A DNA stretch of 64,000 nucleotides from Aneurinibacillus tyrosinisolvens. Lineage in GTDB: Bacteria > Bacillota > Bacilli > Aneurinibacillales > Aneurinibacillaceae. A model generated the notes under the pieces. That model saw only the letters and a program-made list of their open reading frames with translations. It was not told the DNA's origin and made no database searches. Positions 17,546 through 26,256 of the stretch are shown here, piece after piece; position 1 is the stretch's first letter; each line of letters starts with the position of its first letter. Position numbers and translations under genes: made by a program. The DNA lies in assembly GCF_001015055.1 (NCBI RefSeq), contig NZ_BBWZ01000009.1:110060-174059 (forward strand), written 5' to 3'.

Positions 17546-17587
17546 AAAAACCCGGAAAATCGCCATTTTGGCTGATTTCCGGGTTTT
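17546..17587 (+). terminator. Terminator after the Gln-rich gene
   Basis: AAAACCCGGAAA pairs with TTTCCGGGTTTTT around an inner CCATTTTGG hairpin. Confidence 0.8.
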
Positions 17588-17708
17588 TGGTTTATACCAA
17601 TCATTCAAGTTAATAAAATATCACCCATGAGGTATAATGGAAAGAGCGGCATCTCAAGCAAGCTATAGATAACATAGAGATTGATTCAACAGGACAGGAG
17701 GTATTCCC

Positions 17709-17897
17709 TTGGGAATTATGTTTTCGAGCCCCTCAATGATTATGATGTTTATTACCGGGGTTATTATTTTAATCGCATTTTTTGGAGGCATTATTACGGC
17801 TATCACGCAGACTGTTCGCGGCAACCTGCGCGTAGATTATGACGCCATTGCTGCACAGAACGCCAGGGAAGATGAGGCAAGAAGAAGACGTAAATAG
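17709..17897 (+). CDS. Single-span membrane protein, 62 residues
   Basis: One hydrophobic segment (about residues 10-35, MIMMFITGVIILIAFFGGII) is followed by a charged tail ending in EDEARRRRK. The start is TTG 17709, because AGGAGG lies seven bases before it; the in-frame ATG nine bases later is too far from the site. The family is not recognised. It is probably co-transcribed with the next gene. Confidence 0.65.
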   Translation: MGIMFSSPSMIMMFITGVIILIAFFGGIITAITQTVRGNLRVDYDAIAAQNAREDEARRRRK

Positions 17898-17917
17898 CCG
17901 TGGCAGGAGATGACGCA

Positions 17918-18463
17918 ATGTTCGATCCTACAATATACGAAAACATTAAAGTAGCGCTGGAGGGTGCCATTTATGATCTGGATCTCTCAGGTGAAGTCCT
18001 CGTTGTTTCCCGTAACGATGTAATTGAGTTATCTGCTATGTCACGGGAGTATGCCATTGGATTTCAGGATAGAAAATCAGAGGCGGCCTCCAGACAGAAG
18101 AAGACTGCGGCAAAAATTATACTTGCGGCTGACACGCGCGATTTAGCGGGGGAAATCCTTGAGCTACCGGAAGGCAATGAAACAAACAAATCATTCGGCT
18201 GCACAATAAAAGTTATTTTTCTGAAGGAAGTTGTGGGGCTCGATCAATGCCGGGAAATTGAGGACATGCTCGACGATGTATGGTCTTACCGGCCTCATAT
18301 TACACAAAGGCTTTCCTTTTACCATATCCCTTATACACAGCGGGAAGAAAAGTACGAGGATGAAATCACACTTGATTTTGGCCGGAAAATAAACGAAGAG
18401 AATATTGAGGATCTTTTCAGTATAATCGAACATACCGTCCTATCCCTTCGCAAAATGGGATAA
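17918..18463 (+). CDS. Unknown soluble protein, 181 residues
   Basis: It is a mixed alpha/beta protein with no signal or membrane segment. The family is not recognised. AGGAG eight bases before ATG 17918 sets the start; a GTG at 17900 would overlap that site. It follows the small membrane protein gene by 20 bases, which suggests an operon. Confidence 0.65.
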   Translation: MFDPTIYENIKVALEGAIYDLDLSGEVLVVSRNDVIELSAMSREYAIGFQDRKSEAASRQKKTAAKIILAADTRDLAGEILELPEGNETNKSFGCTIKVIFLKEVVGLDQCREIEDMLDDVWSYRPHITQRLSFYHIPYTQREEKYEDEITLDFGRKINEENIEDLFSIIEHTVLSLRKMG

Positions 18464-18470
18464 GCTAAGA

Positions 18471-18513
18471 AAAACAACCCGTTTCCCAGGCTAAAGGGAG
18501 CGGGTTGTTTTTA
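18471..18513. terminator. Bidirectional terminator
   Basis: AACAACCCG-TTTCCC pairs with GGGAG-CGGGTTGTT, with A and T runs on the two sides. It separates convergent genes. Confidence 0.8.
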
Positions 18514-18526
18514 GGTAAGAGGCGCA

Positions 18527-19201
18527 TTAGTTTACTGCATTCTCTACTGTCCGTATTACATGGGGCTTAGAGGACAGGGCGTATCCGTAAAAAATTAAGC
18601 TGATTCCCACACTATTGGCAACAGGCAGGATTTCAGGCAAGCCCAGTCGGGTAAACATACCACCCATCGCAATAATGAGGGAGCCAATTCCGATCCACAA
18701 CCCGGATTTGGAGCGGCGGCGAACAAACGTGTAGAATGAACCGGCAATTAAAGCCAGGCTTCCAGGTATCGTAAGCATCGGAGAGTAAAGGCGGGCTGCA
18801 CGCGGAAGCGCCGTGCCTCCAATCTCCTCTCCATGAAGCGCCAGCTTATCCACAGCAAGCGGAGAATTAAAAACTTTAATAAACATCGCGACGGTTAAGA
18901 CAGAGATAAGTCCGAGAAAAAGGTGGGCCCACTTCGGCTTTACTGTAAAGTAAAGCTGCCCGGCTCCCAGGAAGGCAACGAGGGAAGCTGCCGTGACATA
19001 CCAGATGCGATACATGGTTACATCCCAGCCAATAACGTAGGAGAGCGTACTGCCGAGGGCGCTGAAAAAATAAAAAAAGAATCCGACAAACCATGCGAGG
19101 TGGCTTGGTTTTCGTTTGGCTGTCCACTGGCGAAAAATACGGTAAGCGAAGTAGCCGGACAGAGCGGAAGCAAAGCCCCACAATACTAAATTCATCATCA
19201 T
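18527..19201 (-). CDS. Multi-spanning membrane protein of unknown function
   Basis: The 224-residue protein has about seven hydrophobic segments separated by short loops (for example HLFLGLISVLTVAMFIKV and SGLWIGIGSLIIAMGGMF). No catalytic motif is visible. The layout recalls 7TM sensor domains without an output domain. Three successive ATG codons follow AGAGG, so the exact start is uncertain by a few bases. Confidence 0.65.
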   Translation of the reverse strand: MMMNLVLWGFASALSGYFAYRIFRQWTAKRKPSHLAWFVGFFFYFFSALGSTLSYVIGWDVTMYRIWYVTAASLVAFLGAGQLYFTVKPKWAHLFLGLISVLTVAMFIKVFNSPLAVDKLALHGEEIGGTALPRAARLYSPMLTIPGSLALIAGSFYTFVRRRSKSGLWIGIGSLIIAMGGMFTRLGLPEILPVANSVGISLIFYGYALSSKPHVIRTVENAVN

Positions 19202-19267
19202 CGCCTCTTACTTCTGTTAGAATATGCCACACGGTGAGTACACAGTATTACACTTAGCTTTTATAAA

Positions 19268-19292
19268 TGAATACCCTGCCGAAGGGCAGGGA
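19268..19292 (-). terminator. Hairpin at the end of the gab operon
   Basis: CCCTGCC (19274-19280) pairs with GGCAGGG (19285-19291). The trailing sequence on the minus strand is only moderately T-rich, so terminator strength is uncertain. Confidence 0.5.
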
Positions 19293-19302
19293 TATATAAT
19301 AC

Positions 19303-19560
19303 CTACATCATACCATGAAAACAAATCTCGAGTGCTGCATCATTTGTGACAGTATCCGTAAGAGTAAGCAGTATGTTATCGGCAGTATAAATAGAGAGAG
19401 CACTTTCCATGCTGGATCTGTCTCTTTGCAGAGGAAGTTCCCCGAGAAAGCGCGGGTGGATTGCCAGAATGATCTCAAGCACAGCCCCCACCGTTTGCGG
19501 ACTGTCGAAATGAATATCGATCGTTTCCGATGTTTGCGTACCGTTCATTGTAACGAGCAT
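19303..19560 (-). CDS. Small protein of the gab operon, possible beta-grasp fold
   Basis: The 85-residue protein starts four bases after the stop of the sigma-54 activator, so it belongs to that operon. The pattern TVGAVLEIILAIHP, LSIYTADNILLTLTDTV and ALEICFHGMM resembles the strand-helix-strand layout of ThiS/MoaD beta-grasp proteins. It lacks the C-terminal Gly-Gly those need for sulfur transfer. The resemblance is only by eye, and function is unknown. Confidence 0.6.
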   Translation of the reverse strand: MLVTMNGTQTSETIDIHFDSPQTVGAVLEIILAIHPRFLGELPLQRDRSSMESALSIYTADNILLTLTDTVTNDAALEICFHGMM

Positions 19561-19564
19561 ACGT

Positions 19565-21211
19565 TTATTCCTTTACATATTTGTGTACCTTCCGCACCGC
19601 ACTGGGCTGGCTAATCCCAAGCATTTCCGCCAGTTCATACGTGTTGCCGGACTTGTCGTACGCTTGCCGGACAATTTGCCCTTCATACCGTTCAAGCTGC
19701 TGTTTCAGTGAAAACTCAGGAGAAAACAGGACAGGTTCTTCTCCGTCGAACATGGCTGATGTTACATGCTCCGGCATAATCGTATCTTCATCGATCGTTA
19801 CAACAAGCCTCTCCAGAAGGTTGCGTAGTTCGCGAATGTTTCCCGGCCACTCGGCACGGAGCAGCTCTTCCGAGGCGCTGTAGCTCAGTTTCTTTTCAAT
19901 TCCGTATTGTTCTTTGAATTCTTCCAGGAAACGCAGCGTTAACGGAATAATGTCCTCCTTGCGCTCACGCAGGGAAGGGATGAGAATAGGGACAACGTTG
20001 AGCCGGTAGTATAAATCGTTGCGGAATGTTTTCTCCGCCACTTTTTTCTTTAAATCATGGTTTGTGGCGGCAATCACGCGCACATCAACGTGAATAGGAG
20101 AGGTGCCTCCGATATGGAAAAAGTGTTTATCCTGCAGTACATTAAGCAGCTTCGCCTGCGCAGAGAGAGGCAGTTCGCCAATTTCATCAAGAAAGAGGGT
20201 GCCCCGGTGAGCGGCTTCGAAAAGCCCCTGTTTGCCTTTTGCGTGTGCCCCGGAAAACGCCCCGGGTTCGTATCCGAAAAGCTCAGATTCGATTAGCGTT
20301 TCAGGCAGCGCTCCACAGTTTACGGAAAGAAAGGGATAGGCTCTACGCGGGCTCATATTGTGCAAGTAGCGGGCAATATGAGTTTTCCCCACGCCTGATT
20401 CACCCAGGAAGAGAACGGTACTGTCTACCCGGGCTACCTTTTCCACCCGATCCAGAACTTTTAGCATCGCACGGCTTCTGATGGAGAATTGCATTCCTGT
20501 TTCTCGTTCATGCTGCTTTAATGTCTCCTGATAGGAATCAACCTGTTCCTGCAGTTGGTCCAACTGTTCGCGCAGGTTGAGAAGTTCAGTAATATCCCGT
20601 GAGTTGCTGACGACGCGGATTAACTCTCCATCCTGGGTGAAAACAGGGGTAGCCGTTACGAGCAGCTTGCGTCCATTTTGTGTCTGCTGCACAAGATTGA
20701 TTTGTTTCCGTTTTTCGATAACATCAAGTGTAGCCGAGGGGGAGAAGATGCCTGTTTCAACAAGCTCGGTCACATGCTTGCCGACCATTTGCCCGGCCGT
20801 CAGTCCGTAATTGCGTTCACAGGCGTTGTTCACCCGTACCGTATAGCCGCTGCCGTCTGTGACGAAAATCTCATCATAGGCGGCAGCGAACACGCTTTTC
20901 AGCTCTGCATATAAATGTTCAAACTGGGTCGCCACGTGGTTTTCTTTTGATTTCCAGGGGAAAACAAGCCAGACGAACAAGCCTTGTTCGCCAAGCCTTC
21001 TTCCTTCCCATAGAAACCCTTCAAACTGCTGGATATATTCTCCAGACGCCATCCACTTTTGCAGGCGCGATGCGAGGGCATCCGTATCCCATCCCTGCTG
21101 TAAATACCATGTATCCACAGGTTCGTTATAGTGGAGGACACCGTCTTCTATATAACAGAAACCGATGGAAAACCCGGCTAAGATCAATTCGATATCGTTA
21201 TTCCACTGCAT
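19565..21211 (-). CDS. Sigma-54-dependent enhancer-binding activator, TyrR-like
   Basis: The 548-residue protein has a PAS domain (about 100-210), a coiled linker, an AAA+ domain with Walker A GESGVGKT (270-277), the sigma-54 contact loop GAFSGA (317-322) and Walker B LFLDE (339-343), and a TyrR-type C-terminal helix-turn-helix (YELAEMLGISQPSAVRKV). GGGAGG six bases before ATG 21211 sets the start. It lies 37 bases after the aldehyde dehydrogenase gene and very likely activates the -24/-12 promoter upstream of gabT in response to an amino-acid-derived inducer. Confidence 0.92.
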   Translation of the reverse strand: MQWNNDIELILAGFSIGFCYIEDGVLHYNEPVDTWYLQQGWDTDALASRLQKWMASGEYIQQFEGFLWEGRRLGEQGLFVWLVFPWKSKENHVATQFEHLYAELKSVFAAAYDEIFVTDGSGYTVRVNNACERNYGLTAGQMVGKHVTELVETGIFSPSATLDVIEKRKQINLVQQTQNGRKLLVTATPVFTQDGELIRVVSNSRDITELLNLREQLDQLQEQVDSYQETLKQHERETGMQFSIRSRAMLKVLDRVEKVARVDSTVLFLGESGVGKTHIARYLHNMSPRRAYPFLSVNCGALPETLIESELFGYEPGAFSGAHAKGKQGLFEAAHRGTLFLDEIGELPLSAQAKLLNVLQDKHFFHIGGTSPIHVDVRVIAATNHDLKKKVAEKTFRNDLYYRLNVVPILIPSLRERKEDIIPLTLRFLEEFKEQYGIEKKLSYSASEELLRAEWPGNIRELRNLLERLVVTIDEDTIMPEHVTSAMFDGEEPVLFSPEFSLKQQLERYEGQIVRQAYDKSGNTYELAEMLGISQPSAVRKVHKYVKE

Positions 21212-21248
21212 AAGACGCCTCCCATATAAGGCGCCGGACATGGCTGTT

Positions 21249-22688
21249 CTACTTGTTACGGTTGAAGCAGACGAGTTTAAGCTCTGTCATCTCTTCTGTC
21301 GCATACTTAATGCCCTCGCGGCCTATACCGCTCTCTTTTACCCCGCCGTACGGCATTTGATCAACGCGGAAAGTAGGGAAGTCGTTAATCATAACACCGC
21401 CGACTTCCAGGCATTCCGCCGCTTCGAACGCGTGCTCCATATCATTCGTGTACACCCCGGCCTGCAGTCCATAGGTGGAGTCGTTGACGGCCTCGATCGC
21501 CTCGTCAAACGTATCAAAAGGACTAATAACAACAACAGGCGCAAACGTTTCCTGGCAGCTGACCCTTGCATGGGGCGCAGCATCCACGATAACGGTAGGT
21601 TTCACAACATGGCCTTCCGTGCCCCCGGTCAACACGCGGGCACCGAGTGCTTTTGCTTCTTCCACCCATTCCTGGATTCGCTCGGTATCGCCCTTTGATA
21701 TAAGAGCCGAGATATCTGTTGTCTCGTCTGCCGGATCGCCAATGCGCAGGCGCTCTGTTTCCACTACGAATTTCTCCAGGAAATGATCATAGAGCGAGCG
21801 ATGCACGTAAATGCGCTGGAGGGAAATACACACCTGGCCCATAAAGCTGAATGCTCCGGTGACTGTACGCTTGATAATTGGTTCAATGTCGAAGCCTTCA
21901 TCAATAATGAGGCCGGAGTTCGAGCCGAGTTCAAGCACAACGCGTTTGAGGCCGGCTTTCTGCCGAATCGTTTTTCCGACAGACGGGCTGCCTGTGAATG
22001 TAATGACCTTCACGCGCTCATCGCAAACCATTTCGTCCCCAACCTCACTGCCGCGGCCGGTAACAACCTGTAAAGCCCCTTCCGGGAGGCCTGCTTCTGC
22101 GAACAATTCAGCAATGAAAAAGGCGGAAAGCGGCGTCTGATCAGCAGGCTTGAGAATCACAGGATTTCCCGCGGCAAAAGCGGGGCCAAGTTTGTGAGCG
22201 ACGAGATTGAATGGGAAGTTAAACGGAGTGATGGCGCCAACAATTCCTACAGGCTGCCGTACCGTGTAAGCGATTCGGTTTTCACCCATTGCGGAGGCGT
22301 CCATCGGAATCGTTTCTCCGTGCAGGCGGCGCGCTTCATCCGCCGCGAACTGATAGGTTTCAATCGTCCGCCCAATTTCGGCCCGGGCCATTGAAATTGG
22401 CTTCGCCGCTTCCTGTGTTAAAATCCTTGCTGCCTCTTCCTTACGTTCCTGCAGGAGAGCAGAAACAGTTTGCAGGATCGCAGCCCGTTTGTGAGCCGGC
22501 AGTTTAGCCATTGTTTTTGCCGCTTTTTCCGCATGGGCAATCGCTCGCTGCATGTCCTCGCGGGTACCGACGGCTACTTCGGCAATTGCCTTACCGGAGT
22601 GAGGAGAATACAGTGTTTTATAGGAAGCGGCTTCTTGAAAAGCTCCACCGATAAAAAGCAGCTTCTTAGGAATCTCTTGTTTTATCAT
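21249..22688 (-). CDS. NAD(P)-dependent aldehyde dehydrogenase, probable succinate-semialdehyde dehydrogenase
   Basis: The 479-residue protein has the aldehyde dehydrogenase core: Asn in ITPFNFPFN, the glycine motif FTGSPSVG, the catalytic Glu in VLELGSN, and the nucleophile Cys in SFMGQVCIS. Genes next to a GABA-type aminotransferase usually oxidise succinate semialdehyde, so the substrate is inferred from context. Other semialdehydes are possible. The start is placed at ATG 22688, six bases after GAAGGAGGA; ATG 22694 overlaps the ribosome site. It follows gabT by about 15 bases. Confidence 0.88.
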   Translation of the reverse strand: MIKQEIPKKLLFIGGAFQEAASYKTLYSPHSGKAIAEVAVGTREDMQRAIAHAEKAAKTMAKLPAHKRAAILQTVSALLQERKEEAARILTQEAAKPISMARAEIGRTIETYQFAADEARRLHGETIPMDASAMGENRIAYTVRQPVGIVGAITPFNFPFNLVAHKLGPAFAAGNPVILKPADQTPLSAFFIAELFAEAGLPEGALQVVTGRGSEVGDEMVCDERVKVITFTGSPSVGKTIRQKAGLKRVVLELGSNSGLIIDEGFDIEPIIKRTVTGAFSFMGQVCISLQRIYVHRSLYDHFLEKFVVETERLRIGDPADETTDISALISKGDTERIQEWVEEAKALGARVLTGGTEGHVVKPTVIVDAAPHARVSCQETFAPVVVISPFDTFDEAIEAVNDSTYGLQAGVYTNDMEHAFEAAECLEVGGVMINDFPTFRVDQMPYGGVKESGIGREGIKYATEEMTELKLVCFNRNK

Positions 22689-22703
22689 TGTCATTCCTCC
22701 TTC

Positions 22704-24059
22704 TTAGTGGACCTGCAGAGCGGACGTAGCTGCTGCGATGGATTGTTCCAGGATGGTTAAGCCTTCCTCAAGCTGTTCATCCGTAATCACGAGCGGCATC
22801 AGGGTGCGAAGAACATTGCCATGTAAACCGGCGCTTAAAGTAATAAGACCTCGTTTATTTGCTTCATTTACAATGCTTGTTACGATTTCTTTGTTCGGTT
22901 CACGCGTAACCGGATCTTTAACGAATTCCATCGCGCACATCGCGCCTAATCCGCGTACGTCTCCAATTATATCGTATTTTCTGGAAAATTGGTCGAAGCG
23001 TTCCATTACTTTTTCTCCAATAACCGCCGCACGCTCATTCAGTCCGCGCTTCTCGATAACATCCAGTACCGCCAGCGCGGCGCGGCATCCGAGCGGGCTT
23101 CCCGCATAGGTACCGCCTAGTTCGCCCGGCGCTGCAACGTCCATGATTTCCTTGCGGCCAATGACACCGCTGATTGGCAGCCCTGCTCCCATCGATTTTG
23201 ATACGGTGATTAAATCGGGAACAACACCGAAGTGTTCCATGGCAAAATATTTCCCTGTCCGGCTAAAGCCGGTTTGGATTTCATCCGCCACGAACAGAAT
23301 GCCGTGCTCCCGGCAAATTTCCGCTACGCCCTGTACGAATTTCTTGGTTGGGACAATAAAGCCGCCCTCCCCCTGAACAGGTTCCATCACAACAGCGGCC
23401 ACGGTTTCCGGGGCTACGTCGCCGAGGAGGAAGGTTTTAAATTCATTTAATATGAAGTCATCGTACGCCTCTATGTTCATTCCATCAGGACGGCGGTATG
23501 TGTATGGATAAGGCGCTTTATATACTTCAGGGGCAAAAGGGCCGAATTCATACTTGTACGGCTTTACTTTGCTCGTCATCGTCATTGTCATCAGGGTTCG
23601 GCCATGGAACCCCCGCGAGAATGAGATAATTCCCTGGCGTTTTGTATATTTGCGGGCGATTTTCACCGCGTTCTCCACAGCCTCGGCCCCGCTGTTCAGG
23701 AACATGACCTGCTTTTCGTGCGCGCCGGGTGCAAGATTTGCGAGGCGTTCCGCAAGCTCGATATAAGGTTCGTACATCATAACGTTAAATCCGGTATGAA
23801 TGTATTTGTCGATTTGGTCGTGCAGGGCAGTGACAACTTCAGGTGCGCAATGGCCTACATTAACCGTTCCGATAGCACCGGCGAAGTCAATAAACGTATT
23901 GCCGTCTACATCTGTTAGGAGCGCACCTTCCGCGTGGGATACGAACGTTGGGATACCGTTGCTGATTCCTTTTGGAACGAATTGTTTCCGCTTCTCCAGT
24001 AGTTCTTTTGCTTTTGGACCCGGCAATTCTGTTTTTACATTGGAAAATTTATAGCTCAT
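22704..24059 (-). CDS. gabT: 4-aminobutyrate aminotransferase type enzyme
   Basis: The 451-residue class-III aminotransferase has FADEIQTGFSRTGK and the PLP Lys in ITVSKSMGAGLPISG, with the usual length for GabT. It transfers the amino group of GABA to 2-oxoglutarate, giving succinate semialdehyde and glutamate. Related omega-amino acids such as 5-aminovalerate could also be substrates. It is the first gene of the operon gabT, aldehyde dehydrogenase, activator, small protein. GGAGG lies nine bases before the ATG, and a sigma-54 promoter 66 bases upstream. Confidence 0.9.
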   Translation of the reverse strand: MSYKFSNVKTELPGPKAKELLEKRKQFVPKGISNGIPTFVSHAEGALLTDVDGNTFIDFAGAIGTVNVGHCAPEVVTALHDQIDKYIHTGFNVMMYEPYIELAERLANLAPGAHEKQVMFLNSGAEAVENAVKIARKYTKRQGIISFSRGFHGRTLMTMTMTSKVKPYKYEFGPFAPEVYKAPYPYTYRRPDGMNIEAYDDFILNEFKTFLLGDVAPETVAAVVMEPVQGEGGFIVPTKKFVQGVAEICREHGILFVADEIQTGFSRTGKYFAMEHFGVVPDLITVSKSMGAGLPISGVIGRKEIMDVAAPGELGGTYAGSPLGCRAALAVLDVIEKRGLNERAAVIGEKVMERFDQFSRKYDIIGDVRGLGAMCAMEFVKDPVTREPNKEIVTSIVNEANKRGLITLSAGLHGNVLRTLMPLVITDEQLEEGLTILEQSIAAATSALQVH

Positions 24060-24124
24060 GATTGAAAACCTCCTTAGTAAAATGAAAACTAAATGACTCG
24101 GCTAAACTCTTGTTTATTTCAGGG

Positions 24125-24141
24125 ATGCAAAGAGCATGCCA
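24125..24141 (-). promoter_or_regulatory. Sigma-54 (-24/-12) promoter of the gab operon
   Basis: The minus strand reads TGGCATGCTCTTTGCAT, a full match to the sigma-54 consensus TGGCAY-N5-TTGCW. It lies 66 bases before the gabT start, and the operon encodes its own sigma-54 activator. Confidence 0.85.
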
Positions 24142-24191
24142 GGTATAAACCTATTAATAACAAGTAAAAACAGCTAAAAAAAATCCGTTTG

Positions 24192-24226
24192 ATTCAATAT
24201 TGAATTTTAATGATTCTGTTTTGAAT
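24192..24226 (-). promoter_or_regulatory. Paired upstream activator sites for the sigma-54 activator
   Basis: ATTCAATATTGAAT (24192-24205, a perfect palindrome) and ATTCTGTTTTGAAT (24213-24226) share the form ATTC-N6-GAAT. Their centres are 21 bases apart, two helical turns, and they lie 50-100 bases upstream of the -24/-12 promoter. A weaker copy, ATTCAGTTTTGCAG, is at 24265-24278. They are the obvious binding sites for the TyrR-like activator. Confidence 0.7.
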
Positions 24227-24331
24227 TAATAAAACAAAAAGTATTTTTCGAAAAAAATATTGCTATTCAGTTTTGCAGCCTATATAATAAAAAACAACAA
24301 ATAAAAAATCCTATCAGTTTAATATGAATTA

Positions 24332-24480
24332 CTCTTTCTTATCTAGAGAGGTGGAGGGACTGGCCCTTTGATATCTCGGCAACCTAATTCGGTTAGGTGC
24401 TAATTCCAGAAAGCTTTCGCTTGAAGATGAGGAGGAGGGTGTGATAAAGTAACCCTTCTTCTTTTGGTGAAGAAGGTTTT
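24332..24480 (+). promoter_or_regulatory. SAM riboswitch (S-box) of the sulfate assimilation operon
   Basis: The conserved S-box core is clear: AGAGAGGTGGAGGGACTGG, then TCTCGGCAACC, then GGTGCTAATTCC, closed by GATGAGG. A terminator stem follows (CCTTCTTC 24454-24461 with GAAGAAGG 24469-24476, then seven T). High S-adenosylmethionine should stabilise the aptamer and allow the terminator to form, shutting off the downstream sulfate genes. Confidence 0.95.
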
Positions 24481-24542
24481 TTTATAGAGTGAAATCATAT
24501 TATTCCTATGAAGTTAATTAATTAGTAAGGAGGCGAAAAAGG

Positions 24543-26018
24543 ATGGCAGTAGGGATCGTTCATCTAGTAGGTGCAGGACCGGGAGATCCCAAGCTCATTA
24601 CAGTCCGCGGACTTGAAGCATTAAAGAAAGCGGATGTTGTAATCCATGATCGCCTGGCTAATCCGAAACTGCTCGAACATGCGAAAGAGAGGGCGCAATT
24701 TATTTATTGTGGGAAGGAAGCGAGCAATCACGCTTTATCCCAGGATGAAATTAACGCAGCAATACTGAAGCATGCGCTGGAAGGGAAGCGGGTGGTACGC
24801 CTGAAAGGCGGAGACCCTTATGTATTTGGACGTGGAGGAGAAGAAGCCGAGGCATGTGTAGAAGCGGGTGTGCCTTTTGAAATAATACCCGGCATCACCT
24901 CGGGAATTGCCGCTCCTGCCTATGCCGGAATTCCAGTCACCCACCGGAATTTTTCCTCCTCCTTTGCCGTTGTGACCGGCCATGCGTGTGAAGGAAACGA
25001 AGGCATACACGTCGATTGGGCAAGGATTTCAACGGCTGTTGAAACGATTGTTTTTTATATGGGGGTTCGCAACCTGCCTCTTATTACGAAAAAACTGCTT
25101 GAGAATGGAAGAGATAAGAATACCCCGGTTGCCCTGGTCAGGTGGGGGACGTGTGCAGTACAGCAAACGCTTGTCGGCACGCTCGATACGATTGTTGAGA
25201 AGGTAAGAGAGGCGAAGTTTACGTCACCGGCGATTATCATCGTTGGGGAAACGGTGCGTCTGCATGAGAAACTATCCTGGTATGAAAATAAACCGCTATT
25301 TGGAAAAAGGGTTGCGGTTTTACATAGAGGGCAGCAGGCCGCGGTGGAACAAATAGAAGAATTGGCCGGTCAACCGGTAGAAATTCTCCTTGTAGATACT
25401 GTTCCCGCATCTGAAGATACGCTCGATACCGTTATAAATCAACTGGAAACCTCGGACCGAATGGTCTTTTCGAGTGAAGAAGGCGTTGGCGCATTTTTTA
25501 GAAGGATTCGAGAAATGGGAGAAGATATCCGAAGCTTCCGCGGGGGATTCTACGCAGTAGGGAGAGATGCGTCTGAAGCCTTGCTTAACAAGGGGCTTTT
25601 CGTAGAGACCATTACAGATAACAGGTTAAATGGGATCTGGGCAGGAGAAAAAATAATAGTGGAAAGTGAAGAACAGGGGAAAGGGTCGCTCGTTCATCAC
25701 ATAAGAGAACAGGGAGCGGAAGTCATTGGGTGGACAGCAAGCAAGAAGGTTCTTTCAGAAAAGGGATTTGCCATACTCGAAAATATGATAGAGGAACAAG
25801 CCCTTGATTATATTGCTTTCACCTGTCCAGCCGATGTGCATGCATTTGTATCTCTGCCTCTGTTCAAAGATCAGGGGCGTAATCTTGAAAGACTGAAAAC
25901 ATTGTGCTTTGACGAGGAAACCGCAGCGCTCCTGCACCAAAAGGGGGTGGATGTGGATTATATTGTTAAAGATGGGACGGCGGTGCTGTATTCTTCGCGG
26001 CTTTCCGTTATCGCTTAA
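24543..26018 (+). CDS. cobA-hemD: Fused uroporphyrinogen-III methyltransferase / uroporphyrinogen-III synthase
   Basis: The 491-residue protein has an N-terminal SUMT domain (about 1-245; VGAGPGDPKLITVRG, VRLKGGDPYVFGRGGEE, PGITSGIAAPAYAGIP) and a C-terminal HemD-like domain (about 255-490). The first makes precorrin-2 on the way to sirohaem; the second closes hydroxymethylbilane to uroporphyrinogen III. Being first after the S-box, it would supply sirohaem for sulfite reductase. Neither the sirohaem dehydrogenase/chelatase nor sulfite reductase (cysJI) is encoded here. The HemD half is divergent, so its activity is inferred. GGAGG precedes the ATG. Confidence 0.88.
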   Translation: MAVGIVHLVGAGPGDPKLITVRGLEALKKADVVIHDRLANPKLLEHAKERAQFIYCGKEASNHALSQDEINAAILKHALEGKRVVRLKGGDPYVFGRGGEEAEACVEAGVPFEIIPGITSGIAAPAYAGIPVTHRNFSSSFAVVTGHACEGNEGIHVDWARISTAVETIVFYMGVRNLPLITKKLLENGRDKNTPVALVRWGTCAVQQTLVGTLDTIVEKVREAKFTSPAIIIVGETVRLHEKLSWYENKPLFGKRVAVLHRGQQAAVEQIEELAGQPVEILLVDTVPASEDTLDTVINQLETSDRMVFSSEEGVGAFFRRIREMGEDIRSFRGGFYAVGRDASEALLNKGLFVETITDNRLNGIWAGEKIIVESEEQGKGSLVHHIREQGAEVIGWTASKKVLSEKGFAILENMIEEQALDYIAFTCPADVHAFVSLPLFKDQGRNLERLKTLCFDEETAALLHQKGVDVDYIVKDGTAVLYSSRLSVIA

Positions 26019-26052
26019 TAGAGGAATCGGAAGGGAAAGGATCGAAGCGACT

Positions 26053-26256
26053 ATGTTTCTATACAGATTTGAAGTGCGGTCTGATGACGGCTCGAACTCA
26101 GCGGTAGTTGTGCTTCACGAAAATGAAGAGAAGGCGTTTCGCAGTGCGGAAAGCCAGATGGAGGGGCAATTTCTGCCTCCCAAAAAAATAGCGGAAATCG
26201 CGATCGTTGAGAAGAAACCAGCGGGCGTCGGACGCGGGTATGTGATTGACATATGA
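26053..26256 (+). CDS. DUF3906-like small protein in the sulfate operon
   Basis: The 67-residue protein (MFLYRFEVRSDDGSN...) resembles the DUF3906 family, which I recall as a neighbour of PiT-type sulfate permease genes in Bacillales. It is soluble and charged, with no known function. The start is ATG 26053; a longer in-frame reading from 25909 overlaps cobA-hemD heavily and is rejected. The stop overlaps the cysP start (ATGA), indicating translational coupling. Confidence 0.75.
   Translation: MFLYRFEVRSDDGSNSAVVVLHENEEKAFRSAESQMEGQFLPPKKIAEIAIVEKKPAGVGRGYVIDI

Noticed and set aside
25909..26052. Longer form of the DUF3906-like protein
   Set aside because: It overlaps the cobA-hemD coding sequence in another frame, and the family begins at MFLYRFEV.
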